A DNA stretch of 64,000 bases. Source: Cepaea nemoralis (taxonomy: Eukaryota > Mollusca > Gastropoda > Stylommatophora > Helicidae). This document shows, piece by piece, positions 12,641 through 23,429 of the stretch. How positions within the stretch are numbered: the first letter of the stretch is position 1; the number at the start of each line of letters is the position of its first letter. The notes under the pieces were generated by a model. That model did not search any database, was not told the DNA's origin, and was given only the letters and a program-made list of their open reading frames with translations. The stretch spans positions 550,001 through 614,000 of the forward strand of contig JACEFZ010024497.1 in NCBI GenBank assembly GCA_014155875.1, read 5' to 3'. The position numbers and the translations under genes are program-made.

Positions 12641-12880
12641 TGGATCAGCCAACGGCTAGTGATGACCTGACCTTGAACGAGTTCGGACTTCTGATAAAAT
12701 CTTGAACTTAAATTGGAGGCAAGTCCCCTGAAAGTGGCAAGGTTCAAGCAACGGCCAGGTTAGGCCCCTTGTAAATGATTAAGTTCAGACAACGACCGTG
12801 GTAGGCCATTACCTTCATAATTTGTCTTACAGCATGCCGCCAGTGGATAGTTGTTGTTGGCCGGCCTAGATCAACCTCAG

Positions 12881-12899
12881 ATTCTCGGTCACGGCACCA
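12881..12899 (-). promoter_or_regulatory. Primer-binding site, tRNA-His type
   Basis: On the minus strand TGGTGCCGTGACCGAGAAT starts 11 bases inside the 5' LTR. Its first 11 bases are complementary to the 3' end TCACGGCACCA of tRNA-His (acceptor stem, discriminator, CCA). The next bases would pair with a T arm of unknown sequence. The 11-base gap from the LTR is somewhat long. Confidence 0.6.
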
Positions 12900-12910
12900 T
12901 TTATTACTTC

Positions 12911-13135
12911 TATAACAGTGTCAAAAGAAGTAACAAGACTTGATCTGGACTGAAACTTTATACTTTATTCTCAAGATGACAGGCCGTGTCTTCTCAGCTG
13001 GACTATCGGATGTTGACTAACCTTAACAACATAATACGTCACGATTGAGCATCTCCCACCCCTTTCAGTCTCAATGCTCAATCGTGCTGTATCTGTGTTT
13101 CCCACTAGATCTTAATTATACCCAATACTGTTACA
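12911..13135 (-). repeat. LTR, 5' copy of the Gypsy element
   Basis: 225 bp, matching 4380-4604 as read by eye. It is followed by GCAC at 13136-13139, the second copy of the target duplication. Confidence 0.88.
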
Positions 13136-13139
13136 GCAC

Positions 13140-13710
13140 CCCGACTTCTGACAGTATACACGTGGTTGCGTAATCTATTGTGTCCTGTTCTGAGGCACAG
13201 AAGAATGACCTGTTCTGGTCTGTCCATAACGTGGTAGTCGTCTTGAGTAGAGTTTGGTGGCCTTCTGACTGATTTGATCATTCTTTTCTATTGGTGATAT
13301 GTAATGGGCACATCAGGTTGTTCTTCTTTTGCTCCTTCCTTAGCCAATCGATCAGCTCTGTCGTTTCCGGGGATTCCACAGTGGGATGGTATCCACTGTA
13401 TGGTGACATTATGCTGACTGCTAAGTTCAAAAAGTAGTGTCCTTAGAACTGGCAATTTCCCAGACAGGAGCGCCTCTATTATGGATTTTGCATCTGTCAA
13501 TATCACCACAGGTTGTGTACCATGGCTGGTATTTTGTAATTTCTCTGTTTCTGTCTTGATTGCCTCAATTTCAGCATCATAGTTATGGCAGTACTTTCCT
13601 GTTGTAACTCTGGCCGCGTCCCTAGTATTATTTGGGTATTCTATGTACACTCCCGCTCCTCCATTTCGAACAGCATTTTGTGCTGACCCATCTATGTAGA
13701 CTCGGATCCA

Positions 13711-13712
<2 letters not shown>
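13140..13712 (-). pseudogene. I-like LINE RNase H domain fragment
   Basis: The coding part of the minus-strand ORF (after its (AT)n-encoded start) gives a type I RNase H: RVYIDGSAQ (first Asp), YDAEIEAIKTE (Glu), VILTDAKS (Asp), and WIPSHCGIPGNDRADRLAKEGA (final His/Asp). Downstream (13140-13290) another frame gives a LRTGHNRL segment common after RNase H in I/Jockey-group LINEs. It is truncated at the (AT)n tract on its 5' side, and the Gypsy insertion abuts its 3' side. The four acidic residues are present, but there is no RT attached. Confidence 0.8.

Positions 13713-13790
<78 letters not shown>
13713..13790. repeat. (AT)n microsatellite, about 78 bp
   Basis: Pure AT repeat between a minus-strand RNase H fragment and a plus-strand RT fragment. 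The Ile-Tyr-repeat ORFs reading through it are not genes. Confidence 0.97.
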
Positions 13791-13794
<4 letters not shown>

Positions 13795-14861
13795 AGGCAT
13801 TTGACTGTGTACAACATCAGAAACTTTGAGAAATCATCAGGAGTATGGGCTTTCCATCACATGTAGTACAACTCATAAAAATGTTCTGTCTAGACCAACA
13901 AGCAGCGGTTAGAATAGATGGTGAGACATCATATTGGTTTGAAATCAAGAAAGGAGCCCGTCAGGGATGTGTGCTGTCATCCTATTTGTTTAACCTATAC
14001 GCCGAAAATATAATGAGAAATGTCAGAGATGATATAACCAGGGAGCAATATGATGCCGTAAATATCGGTGATCATGAAATACCAGAGATTCGATATGCTG
14101 ATTATACAGTATTACTATCCACATCACAGACGCTTATAGAAAACTTAATAACCTCAACCCAAAGAAATAGTGAAAATCACAACTTATATCTTCACATAGC
14201 AAAAACAAAGATAATGCATACAGATAAAACTACTATGGAGAAAGACATATATGTTAATGAGGAAAGATTGGAGGTGGTGAAAAATTGTGAATATCTTGGG
14301 TCATTGATTACCAACAACGGTGACACAATGAAAGAAATTAAACGACTATCAATTGCTCTTCAAAGACTAAAACAACTGAATAAATTATGGAGTGGGACAG
14401 ATAGAACTACAAAAATTAGATTTTTAAGAGCATGCATCTCTCCCATTGCAACATACGCCTGTGAGACCTGGACACTTACTAAACAAGCCGAACAGCGCAT
14501 AAATGCTTTTGAATATAAATGTTATAGACGAGTTCTAAGAATATCTTGGGTAAAGAAAAGAACAAATGCATCCATACTTCAAGAGCTGAATATTGAAGAG
14601 AGTTGGCTATTAAAGACGATAAAACAAAGAAAATTGATATATTTTGGTCACTTGAAACGTCATGAAAGTTTGGAGAGAATAATAATGGAGGGATATATGC
14701 CTGGGAAGAGAGGAAGAGGAAGGCCAAAGAGAAGATGGATGCAGGATGTGGTGGATGATCTCCAGATGGGTGTATCAGACTCGGGACATCTTGCTTATGA
14801 TCGAGCAGTTTTCCGGAGGGTTGTTAGGGACAGCAAGGTTCTGCAAAGGACATGCTACTGA
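13791..14861 (+). pseudogene. RTE-like LINE reverse transcriptase, 5'-truncated
   Basis: Starts inside the RT with SKAFDCVQH, a stop/shift near 13828, then an open 338-codon frame. Motifs: KKGARQGCVLS, IRYADYTVLLS (catalytic YADD altered to YADY), KTKIMHTDK, NCEYLGSLITNNGD, TYACETWTLTK, and the C-terminal YFGHLKRHE ... GRGRPKRRWMQDV region. The change at the second catalytic Asp makes it inactive. The last codons and TGAATGAAT that follow match the 3' end of the RTE copy at 26975-27100 on the other strand, so this is the family 3' terminus. Confidence 0.85.
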
Positions 14862-14879
14862 ATGAATACTACACGTTCT

Positions 14880-15134
14880 TGATTATGCATTTCATGATCT
14901 CAATAAGAGCGCTGGGTTGTCGATCCCGTTCAATGACGAGGATAGACCAGGTGGAGTCAGGAATGGCAGTGGTCTAGAATACCGACTGGCTGATTCTATT
15001 CGATTCAATGTGGCATCATCTCACCTGTATTCCCGATATCGTGCTACCAATATCAACAGCAGTTGTTTATTTCATTACATTGGTGATGTATATTTGCATT
15101 ATTCATTATCATCACCGTGGAAAATAATCAGTGT
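14880..15134. other. Unassigned spacer
   Basis: No recognisable coding or repeat feature beyond weak similarity of the last 80 bases to 3890-3960, upstream of the shared LTR-end repeat. Confidence 0.3.
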
Positions 15135-15560
15135 TTTTAATTTTTATAGTAAATAAAGAATTTCAGTTCCTTTTAACTTATAGTCATCTGTTATTTTCCA
15201 AATGTGCATACGCGTGTGTGTACCTTGGTGGGGGAGGGGGGATTTATTGTAATCAAGAGAGGGGTATTGTCAGGGAGAAATCTTACCCTGCCTAGTAGTC
15301 CAGTAGTAGATATAAATTTCGGCATCTAACTTTCTCCTTCAGTTTCCTTTTGGGGGTAGCAAGACAAGCCAATTAGACAATTTGACCTTTTAAACGAGCC
15401 ATATCCAGCTGTACCCTTGGGAATCCAGGAAAGTAATCTTTATTGCAGCCATATAGATTTTGTCCCAAGTTTATCTCTGGGATCTGGAGTGTAAGGGATC
15501 TGATCCGGTACTTGTGTGAGAAACAATGACTACTGACATATTTGACTGCAAGTTTGGAAT
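15135..15560 (+). repeat. LTR-end and leader-like repeat, copy 2
   Basis: Diverged copy of 3985-4379: AATAAAG signal, GTGCATACGCGTGTGTGTAC, TTGGTGGGGG, ACGAGCCAT and AGATTTTGTCCC blocks in the same order. Confidence 0.45.
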
Positions 15561-15621
15561 CAAATTAGTCGTTTCTCAAATTGGTTGCCTGTCAAGTGTC
15601 AAAAATAGTCACTTGATGACA

Positions 15622-15730
15622 AATTGGGTACTCGCCCGGCAGCGTTCGAGCATGAATTCACCCACCTCTGATAAATTGGGGGTTCGTCCGGGATAGTTCG
15701 GGAAACTAATTCACTCATTCCTGACAGTAA
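15622..15730 (+). repeat. 54-bp tandem pair containing a tRNA-Pro-type primer site
   Basis: Two adjacent units begin GACAAATTGGG and GATAAATTGGG and end CCTCTGA / TTCCTGA. The second holds TGGGGGTTCGTCCGGGAT at 15677-15694, which differs at one base from the complement of the tRNA-Pro 3' end used as primer site by several retroelements. A weaker third relative starts near 15574. Confidence 0.5.
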
Positions 15731-15783
15731 TTAAAGGAACCCTTTCAATTAGGAATATTAGGTATATGGTGCCCTGTCAGTAC

Positions 15784-16090
15784 TCAATAAATGATATAGT
15801 CAATGTCACACCGGCTGCCTTTATTTGCCAAATCATTCTCTGGTACACATTTTAGGCAGGGTCGACCTTGGGAGCCCAGTAAAAGAAAAGTGAAGGACCC
15901 TTTCCCACCCCTTGAGGCATATTTATGAGTGATGTGGTCAATATCTAGCTGGCCACCTTTACTTCTGTGCACATTTCCTGGTACTTACCTAAGTTGAGTG
16001 GGCCTGCGTCCCAGGTAAATTTTGGTTTTAAATTTCCCTCTAGGGTTTTACACACATGACCACCAAGCCATGAGGTGTGCATGTTAGCCG
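15784..16090 (+). repeat. Dispersed repeat family, two tandem copies
   Basis: Two units of about 140 bp share GCCxCCTTTAyTT ... TGGTAC ... GGGTC/GGGCC ... CCCAG. A third copy is at 20265-20420. No coding signal; possibly the end region of a transposon or LTR. Confidence 0.5.
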
Positions 16091-16174
16091 CTGCATTATT
16101 ACGACTCCTGTCTGCAAAGAGCACTTCATTAATAAGAAGAGACAAGATTAAGACAGGAAGCAAGTGGGTGCAAT

Positions 16175-16320
16175 GTCAGCGATGGATTTTATCTACAGTC
16201 AGCGAGTCAGGTTGTTTGGTCATGTGACAAGTCTACCCTCAAGCAGCACGACCCAATATCCTTGGATACTAGTATAGGACAGAGAAGCCCCGCACGCACT
16301 GCGTTAGATGAATAGCAGAA
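16175..16320 (+). pseudogene. LINE RT C-terminal scrap
   Basis: A short stretch encodes SQRVRLFGHVTSLP, the conserved (W/F)GHV step near the C-terminus of many LINE RTs, followed by degenerate sequence. It is too short to assign a clade. Confidence 0.4.
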
Positions 16321-16365
16321 ACAACGCACACCACATCTTACAAGTTCCCACACGAAGCTTGTACG

Positions 16366-16706
16366 GAGCTGCGGTAGCCAAGTGGCTTCACAGTCGCCTC
16401 ATGGATCGGTGGTCTTGGGTTCGATCTGTATCGCAGTGAATTCTGAATTTTTTTTTGTTTATTGATGAAGGCTCCAAGGTCAACGAAGCCTAAAATGGGT
16501 GGCAAGAAATGTCTAGGGAAGTAAAGGTGGATGATGTAGCACTGACTGCGTCACCCACCTAGTACCCGATTGGTCTGTTCAAATATGGGTCTAGCACCAC
16601 ATGCCCAACGCTCCTAGCGACGTGTAAAGGGGTCCTTTACTGTACACAAAGGCTGTGTGCTGAAAGCCTTTCCTATTGTGATGCTGATAAAAAAGCGAAA
16701 AGGAAG
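16366..16706 (+). mobile_element. tRNA-derived SINE
   Basis: A tRNA-like head has an A-box-like TAGCCAAGTGG (from 16375) and a B box GGGTTCGATCT (from about 16428), about 50 bases apart. An unrelated body of about 260 bp follows and ends in a GATAAAA-type tail. These internal RNA polymerase III boxes are the usual SINE promoter. Confidence 0.65.
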
Positions 16707-16869
16707 ACAACAAAAATCATTATTTAACCTTTTTCCAATGAAAAGCATTAAGTTTAACACATGATTTGCAATCATCAACACTTTTATTCATGCACAGTTA
16801 CACGACTTGTTAAGTTTTTCTAAATCCAGTTACATGCTTCTTAGTATCGTGCAATTGAAATTTAAAATA

Positions 16870-17860
16870 AAATGCGCAATTATGGACAGGTAAAGCAAGG
16901 AGTAAAAGAAGGGATGTGTATTGTGGCCAGTTCTCTGCTCTATCTAAATAACAAAATAATGAGAGAGATCAAATGTAGTCCAGGAACACAATTTGAAGGT
17001 TATAATATAAACAATCTATGAACAGCAGATGACACAGTACTGATAGCTGAAAACTCAAAGGTTCTACAACATCTGTTAGACATGGTAGTAATAGAGAGTG
17101 CATAAAAGAACTTTCCTTGAATACTAAGAAACCTGACACAATGGCTGTATCAAAGAAAACACCAAAATATAATTTTACAATAGAAGGGAAAGTGCTTAAC
17201 CAAGTCAATAAATTCAAATATCTAGGGACAATCATAACATCAGATGAAAAATGTGTGACGGAGATTAAAAATAGAATAGGCCAAGCAGCATTTCAGAAGA
17301 TAAGAAGTTTCTTGTGTAATATGTCAGTAAGAGAATACTGATATGTCACTGTCATTAAATGTCAGTAAGAGAATACTGATGTGTTTCATAGAACTGGTTC
17401 TCTTGTCTGTCAGCGATTCTTGAATATGTGAACAAACAAATCTGGACAGCTTGAAAGCAGCAAAGGTGTGGTTATAGTGACAAATATGAGCATCTTGAGC
17501 TGCCAAAGTAACAAAACATGTGCCTGGAAAAAGGCTAATCAAAGTAGAACATAACATTAAAATATAAGAAAGAGACTATTTTTTTTGTCACGTGATGAAA
17601 AGAGAGGCATTGGAAAACGTGATGACTGGATAGATCAGCGGCATAATAGGCAGACCCAGAGAAAGGATGCCAGATGGCCTAAGACGATGGAGTATCATCT
17701 ACAGAACTGATCCACAACACCAGGGACCCAGATCTGTGGAAATACGTGAACGCCTATGCCAGTTGTCAGGGCATATAATGATGTCACATTTGTTGTTGAA
17801 ATATCTTAGATTTAGAATTGTATGTTTTAAAACAATATGTCTGCAAAGAAGGAGGAGATA
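16870..17860 (+). pseudogene. Degenerate RTE-like RT
   Basis: Plus-strand translation over several frames: a KEG(C)V step near 16910, TADDTVLIAENS near 17030 (catalytic DD kept), KTPKYNFTIEGK, FKYLGTIITSDE in the 74-codon ORF at 17117-17341, then CHVMKREALENV and GRPRERMPDGLRRW near 17600-17690. A 21-base sequence ending AGAGAATACTGA is duplicated at 17321 and 17359, which breaks the frame. Confidence 0.7.
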
Positions 17861-17879
17861 AATAATTTATAACATTCAT

Positions 17880-18480
17880 TTTAAAATATGAGGTCAAAGC
17901 TGCCATGTTTTCTGTAAAAATATTATGTATAAATCATTATCAAGTGTCTTGCCGACTAGCTTGGCTGATTATGCTTTTCCACATGTTGCGATCTCTAGTG
18001 TATAGATGAAACTATGTTTTAAAACTTGAGTCTGTCTCTGCTTATATGGTGTGTGCTGTCCAGTTTAAAATGTGAAATACATGAAGAAAGAGTGCCCTCT
18101 ATCTGAAGTCTGCATCAGCTGTCGATGTGTTGAATGTCCCAGAGATGAACTGCGCATCCTTTATTCACATGTTGATGATTACATTCTTTTGTGATCTAGA
18201 AGAATTCTGTAAATGAGAGAAGATGAATAAATCGGGTTGTTGTGGTTGTCAGGCATTTCACAGATTTCACACAAGGACTCACATACAATTAAACTGTACA
18301 TGAATCATATTTACAAGAAATAACATGATTAAACTGCGCATTTGTCATATTTACACCCAAAAATAGTATTATCACACTGTACACATAATTGAAGTGAAAA
18401 TGTATATGTAAGGAAGTAACATGATAAGTAACTTAAGGAAAGTGTACGTGTATCATTGTCAACTATACCACGCCAAACCG
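17880..18480. other. Unassigned AT-rich spacer
   Basis: About 600 bp with no recognised coding, RNA or repeat feature. Confidence 0.4.
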
Positions 18481-18484
18481 TCAT

Positions 18485-18690
18485 ATCTTTAAAAAAAAAG
18501 TCTTAAAAGTCGAGAGGATCGACTTCATTGCACCGGGTTTTATCCCATATGGCTCGGTCTCTTTCCGCAGAGCGGAAAAGCATGGAAAGCGTGGCACAAA
18601 GCACGAACTCCGTAGCTCCAGCGACGACCCCCTAGGAGTCTCATAGAGAAATGCACTCGTGAATCTAAAGACGTAGCCCGGAATCGAAGC
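18485..18690 (-). mobile_element. SINE, 5'-truncated (same family as 48165-48415)
   Basis: On the minus strand it starts in the B box (TTCGATTCCGG) and continues with ACGAGTGCATTT, GAGACTCC and GCTACGGAGTTCGTGC, all matching the copy at 48.2 kb. The A box is missing, so this is a truncated copy. Confidence 0.7.
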
Positions 18691-18706
18691 TACTAACACA
18701 TTTTAT

Positions 18707-19020
18707 TTATACTATTCTGCACAGGCACCAATTAGTGAGTGTTTGTAGTTTATGTGTAATTATTTGAGTTGTTCTCCGGGTTTCCAACCCACACAGTAAT
18801 ACTGATTTAACATTAGGGTTAGAAAGTTTGGTGCTAAGTTTAACTTTCATTGACTTCCACAAATGTCCTAGTGCTATGAAAGCTTCTCTGGCCTTTTGTA
18901 TCATTATTTTTGTATCTTTATCTGTTCCCTCATTTTTGTCTAACTCACGAACTGCCAATAAATGCTGGGATTGATTGCAATGTTATGTAAAGGACATGCA
19001 GTTTATTAACCTTTCCTACT
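18707..19020 (-). pseudogene. LINE RT C-terminal fragment
   Basis: The 83-codon minus-strand ORF has GTDKDTKIMIQKAREAF, an LSTKL step, SNVKSVLL-like NPNVKSVLLCGLETRRTT, and LTNWCLCRI. This is the well-known C-terminal region of RTE-type RTs. It is truncated on both sides. Confidence 0.75.
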
Positions 19021-19344
19021 CTTGGGTGTAGAGTTATGGTCTTTTTATTCTTGACATTATATAATTTAGTATTATTCAAAGGGAGTTAATGAGATGTCTC
19101 ATAGAGGTTCAGATAGCACACCTACATGGTAGTTAGTGGCGGGGGTCGTCTATATTCATTGGTCCTGGTGTGTCCAGGGACTGTGAAGTGTCTGGGCCTT
19201 ATGTCTTGCTTACATCAATTGATCTCATACCCAAGGTGCAGAAGCTACTATCTGCTCTTGATTGTGAGCTTCTAACATATAGTCTGTCCTGTATAAGTGT
19301 CCTTAACAACAGGCCGTGGCGATACAGTTTTCAGTTTGTTATGG

Positions 19345-19945
19345 GAGAGTGCAAGCAGTCAGACTAAGAGTTGCTGACCCTGGTACAAGTAATCAGACTA
19401 AGAGTTGCTGTTCATGGCGCAGGAAGTCAATCTAAGACAGTGGTTCTCAACCGGTGGGGAATTCCCCCCCCCCCAGGGGGGGGGGGGGGAGAGAATTTTG
19501 GGGTTTCCAGGGGGGGGGGGAATGAAGATTATTTCAAGATCGCGTTAATACAATAACCAATTACTTGATATTGTTTTTCCCTTCATACTCTACGGTTCTG
19601 TATGTATCACCCTTCTGAAATTCATTTTATAACGTAAGTAGATCCGCAAATCACGTTTTATGTAGATTTCTAGACTTATTTTAGTATATTCTATTTAATT
19701 AGCTTCAATTATTACGTATACTGTGTAGGGGCAGGGGTGGGGAATTTTTAGGGAGGAAATACGAAAGGGAGGAAATGACGTTCTAAAAATGTGGTGGGGG
19801 GGGGGGGGGGAATGACGTCCTAAAAATATGGTGAACGGGGGCGCGGGCCAAAAAAGGTTGAGAACCACTGATCTAAGAGATGTTGACATGATGCAAGCAG
19901 TCAGCCTAAGATATGATGCAAGCAGTCAGACTAAGAGATCCGGCA
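19345..19945 (+). repeat. Minisatellite with CAAGCAGTCAGACTAAGAG core
   Basis: At least five units (starting near 19350, 19386, 19420, 19893 and 19917) share the core, with spacings of about 24-35 bp. The MITE at 19438-19870 lies inside one unit, so the array was contiguous before insertion. Confidence 0.7.
19438..19870. mobile_element. Non-autonomous hAT element (MITE), 433 bp
   Basis: Termini are inverted copies of CAGTGGTTCTCAACC, the terminal inverted repeat typical of hAT transposons. ATCTAAGA flanks both ends (19430-19437 and 19871-19878), a perfect 8-bp target duplication, which is the hAT length. There is no transposase ORF. The interior has several runs of 10 or more C or G residues. 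It would need a transposase from elsewhere in the genome. Confidence 0.92.
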
Positions 19946-20151
19946 GCTTCTGCAGCTTGCCTTGTTCCAGATGTATTGATGTTACTGGAGTAAACGAGCC
20001 AGGCCAAGAGAGGGATCATGCTGCATGGGCAACACATGGTCTCTAAACTCAGCCCAGGCATTTTGCTATGGAGAGATATTACTCCATTCTACATCATATA
20101 TATATTGCTAAAATATTGATTCTTTGTTACTTCTTTTACACACCATGCGGC

Positions 20152-20152
<1 letters not shown>

Positions 20153-20242
<90 letters not shown>
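20153..20242. repeat. (TA)n microsatellite, 90 bp
   Basis: Pure TA repeat directly followed by a copy of the dispersed repeat at 20265. The ORFs across it are artefacts. Confidence 0.97.
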
Positions 20243-20245
<3 letters not shown>

Positions 20246-20264
20246 GCAGCCGCATATTTGTCGT

Positions 20265-20420
20265 GATGTAAATATCATGCCAGCCGCCTTTACTTCCCTG
20301 AACGTTTTCTAGTACCCATTTAGACTGGGTCAACCTGGGAGCGCAGGTTAACTTGTAAATAATCTGCTTCAATGATGATTCGAGCATGTGACAACCTAGC
20401 TGACTGGCAAGCATGCTAGC
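20265..20420 (+). repeat. Dispersed repeat family, third copy
   Basis: GCCGCCTTTACTTC ... CTAGTACCCATTT ... GGGTCAACCTGGGAGCGCAGG matches the two units at 15784-16090. Confidence 0.5.
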
Positions 20421-20639
20421 CCTTGCCCGACCACGGCTCTTCTATCTCCTCCATGACCAACACATCCAGCTCTGTCCTCTTCAGTGCAGATTAGCACCCC
20501 GGGCATGTTCACTGATGCCCTGTCTCTTCCACAGCAAATCCATCAGTATACAGCAGCTACCTGCAGCAGTTCAGCTTTGATTGAAGAGCCTGATCCCACG
20601 CTTCGTATGCGGTTCCTTTCAGGTCACCGCAACCTGCAG

Positions 20640-20720
20640 TTGCGACCATGTTGGTGAAGTTACGCTGACAATGGCATGAGCACGGGTGGGGAAGGGTTCG
20701 ATTCCTAGTCTCGCTACAGG
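20640..20720 (+). other. Possible tRNA-like SINE fragment
   Basis: A B-box-like GGGTTCGATTCC at about 20695 with a weak A-box-like stretch 45 bases upstream. There is no body match to the other SINEs here; weak. Confidence 0.25.
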
Positions 20721-20812
20721 AGGGACAGACTGGCCACCTATTCCTCCGTGCAATCAGGCCAATAAAATGTGATAGTTCTAGTACATCAACAGCCAGACTC
20801 TGCAGCCCTTGA

Positions 20813-22856
20813 TTGATAAGAAGATGGATAGCTCTCTTAAGAAACAAAGAAAGACCAACGCGTAACACTGTGAGTGAGCTAAAGCAAGCTAGGAAGGATG
20901 TGCAAAAGGCTGCCAGACAGTGTGCAAATGATTATTGGATCAAGTTATGTGAGTCCATTCAAATCGCAAGTGATAAGGGAAGCATCAGAAGCGTGTATGA
21001 AGGAATAAAGAAAGCCTGTGGTCCAATGATCAAAAGAAGTGCACTATTAAAAACCTTGAGTGGTGAAATCATAACTGATAGGAAACAGCAGGTGGACAGA
21101 TGGATAGAGCACTATTTGGAGCTTTACTCAAGTGAGACCAAACTAGCGGATGATGCCCTCAACGCCATAGAGGCTCTACCAACTCTTGACCACTTGTATA
21201 CACTTCCCACCATAACAGAAGTTAAGTGTGCTATAAATGAACTTGCATCTGGCAAGGCTCCAGGTAAGGATGGGATTCCAATAGAGGTTATCAGGAGTGG
21301 GCAAGACACACTCACTCTACAGATCCACCAGCTAATAGAGCTATGCTGGCGAGAAGGACAAGTCCCACAGGATTTCAAAGATTCAAGCATCAAAACACTG
21401 TACAAGAACAAGGGCGATCGGAGCGACTGCAACAACTATAGGGGTATCTCACTTCTGTGTATTGTTGGAAAAGTATTGCCAGAATTGTTCTGCGCAGACT
21501 TCAAGTCCTAGGAGATCAAGTCTACCACCGAATCACAGTGTGGCTTTCGACAGAACCGGTCTACCATTGATATGATATTCTCATTGCGACAAATGCAAGA
21601 AAAATGCCGTGAACAGAATCAACCACTGTTTATTGCCTTCATCGACCTCACAAAGGCATTTGATTTGGTCAGTCGTGAGGGTCTGTTCAAGGCACTAAAG
21701 AAGATTGGCTGCCCACCAACTCTTCTGTCCATTGTGGAATCGTTCCACGCAGGCATGAAGGGTATAATCAAGTTTGATGGTGCAACTTCTGAAGAATTTG
21801 AAATCAAGAATGGAGTTAAGCAAGGTTGTGTACTAGCTCCCACCCTCTTTGGAATATACTTTTCACTTCTACTGAAATATGCCTTTCGTGATCAGGATGG
21901 TGGTATATACATTCACTCACGCTCAGATGGCGGCCTCTACAATGCTCAGAGATTGAAGGCCAAGACCAAAATTAGGAGGGTACTGATCAGAGAGTTGCTT
22001 TTTGCAGATGATGCTGCAGTTACGACCCACTCTGAGGAAGAATTACAATGTCTACTATCTGCATTCTCCAATGCTTGTTCTGAATTTGGTTTAACAATTA
22101 GCAAAAAGAAGACACAGATTATGTCACAAGGTGCACATGGGGTACCATCAATCTTTATTGACGACGCCGAACTAGAGATAGTAGACCATTTTACATATCT
22201 AGGATCAGAGGTAAATAGCAAATTATCCCTAGATCAGGAAATCAACATCCGGATTGGTAAGGCAGCAACAACAATGAACAGGTTAAGAAAAAGAGTCTGG
22301 GAGAACAGGAAGCTTACTGCCAAAACAAAAGTCCTTGTCTATCAAGCCTGTGTCCTTAGTACTCTTCTTTATGGCAGTGAAACCTGGACAACTTACTCAC
22401 ACCAAGAGAAACGTTTAAACAGCTTTCATATGCTGGTGTCTGCGAAGAATTCTTGGTATTAAGTGGCAAGACAAAATCACAAATACTGAAGTATTGGAAA
22501 GATCAGGTTGTGTGACGGTTTATTCCATGCTCAGTCTTCGTAGACTTAGATGGATAGGACATCTTAGGAGGATGGATGATGGTAGAATACCAAAGGATAT
22601 CTTATTTTGTGAATTACAGATGGGTAAGAGATCTTAGCGTCGGCCTCTACAACGATACAAAGATGTGTGTAAGCGGGACATGATTGATACAGGCATTAAT
22701 AATGCACACTGGGAGCAAGTCGCCGCTGAACGTGTTGCATGGAGGGCAAACATCAGAAATGGAATAAAGACAAAGGAGAAAATGATTGCAGATAAGTCAC
22801 ACACCGAGCGTGTGAGACGTAAGATGGTGCATGATGGTGGAAATGACCCACTGTGA
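20813..22856 (+). pseudogene. LINE reverse transcriptase, near full length, frameshifted
   Basis: A linker region (to about 21230) is followed by ASGKAPGKDGIPIEVI, NYRGISLL, then after two shifts near 21478-21530 the ORF 21572-22462: CGFRQNRST, AFIDLTKAFD, KNGVKQGCVLAPTLF, LLFADDAAVTTHS (catalytic FADD intact), LTISKKKTQIM, FTYLGSEV and YGSETWTTY. A shift near 22430 and a TAG at 22636 separate the C-terminal part (LRRLRWIGHLRRMDD ... HWEQVAAERVAWR). At least four disruptions. There is no endonuclease, so it is 5'-truncated or the 5' part is unrecognisable. Non-LTR RT; clade not assigned. Confidence 0.85.
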
Positions 22857-22859
22857 ACG

Positions 22860-23425
22860 AACATTTACAGAGCGAATTGGCCTTAACAGTCGCTACCGCC
22901 ATAGGTAAAAGTTATTATGCCTTTTTGAAGCACAAACTATCGTCTGTCAAGACGGCTATGTGCCAATGTAGTACATCACAGACCATAGCAGGTTTTTGCT
23001 TCGGGACAACCCGCAATCCAAACAACTGGTGCTGTTATTCATATCTCCTTTTGGACTACACTTTTAAGGGCTTTCTTGTCGGCTCAATCCATTTATTAAC
23101 TCTCTGCAATTGTGGCAACAACAGCCAGAATAGTGCATTGACCAGCGTATTTGTTTGCCAGCCTAGTGGTCAAGTGGTTGAATCCCTAACCAAGGCGAGA
23201 ATCTGTTTTATTATTTATTTCGGTCTCCGATAATTATTACTTTAACCCACTCTATCAAAGTTTTTACTGTAAATATGTATGTTCTTGTTGTTGCCTCAGT
23301 TCCTAAAGTCCAAGACAGTTTATACTTTGACTCTTTCAAACCTCGGTGTATTATTATTTTACAACAAAACTGCATCTGGAAGAACATGATATTTTAACTT
23401 AACATAAAATAATATACAGATAGGA
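22860..23425. other. Unassigned spacer
   Basis: No recognised feature; the ORF at 22853-23233 has no familiar motif. Confidence 0.35.
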
Positions 23426-23429
23426 CAGA

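Larger units (their letters stand above)
11967..12880 (-). other. 5' leader of the Gypsy element
   Basis: About 0.9 kb between primer site and gag. It holds the tandem repeats described separately and no ORF of note. Leaders of this length in LTR elements usually carry packaging signals (established for the class; not shown here). Confidence 0.5.
4380..13135 (-). mobile_element. Full-length Ty3/Gypsy LTR retrotransposon (minus strand)
   Basis: About 8.76 kb, bounded by two 225-bp LTRs that I read as identical and by a GCAC duplication. In element orientation the order is LTR, tRNA-His-type primer site, leader with tandem repeats, gag with zinc knuckle, pol in the -1 frame (protease, RT, RNase H, integrase), a 3' ORF tail, about 1.95 kb without ORFs, a purine tract and LTR. 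Order PR-RT-RH-IN is standard for Ty3/Gypsy. Identical LTRs imply a recent insertion, yet the ORFs carry several single-base indels and at least one nonsense codon. There is no envelope-like ORF. Confidence 0.9.
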
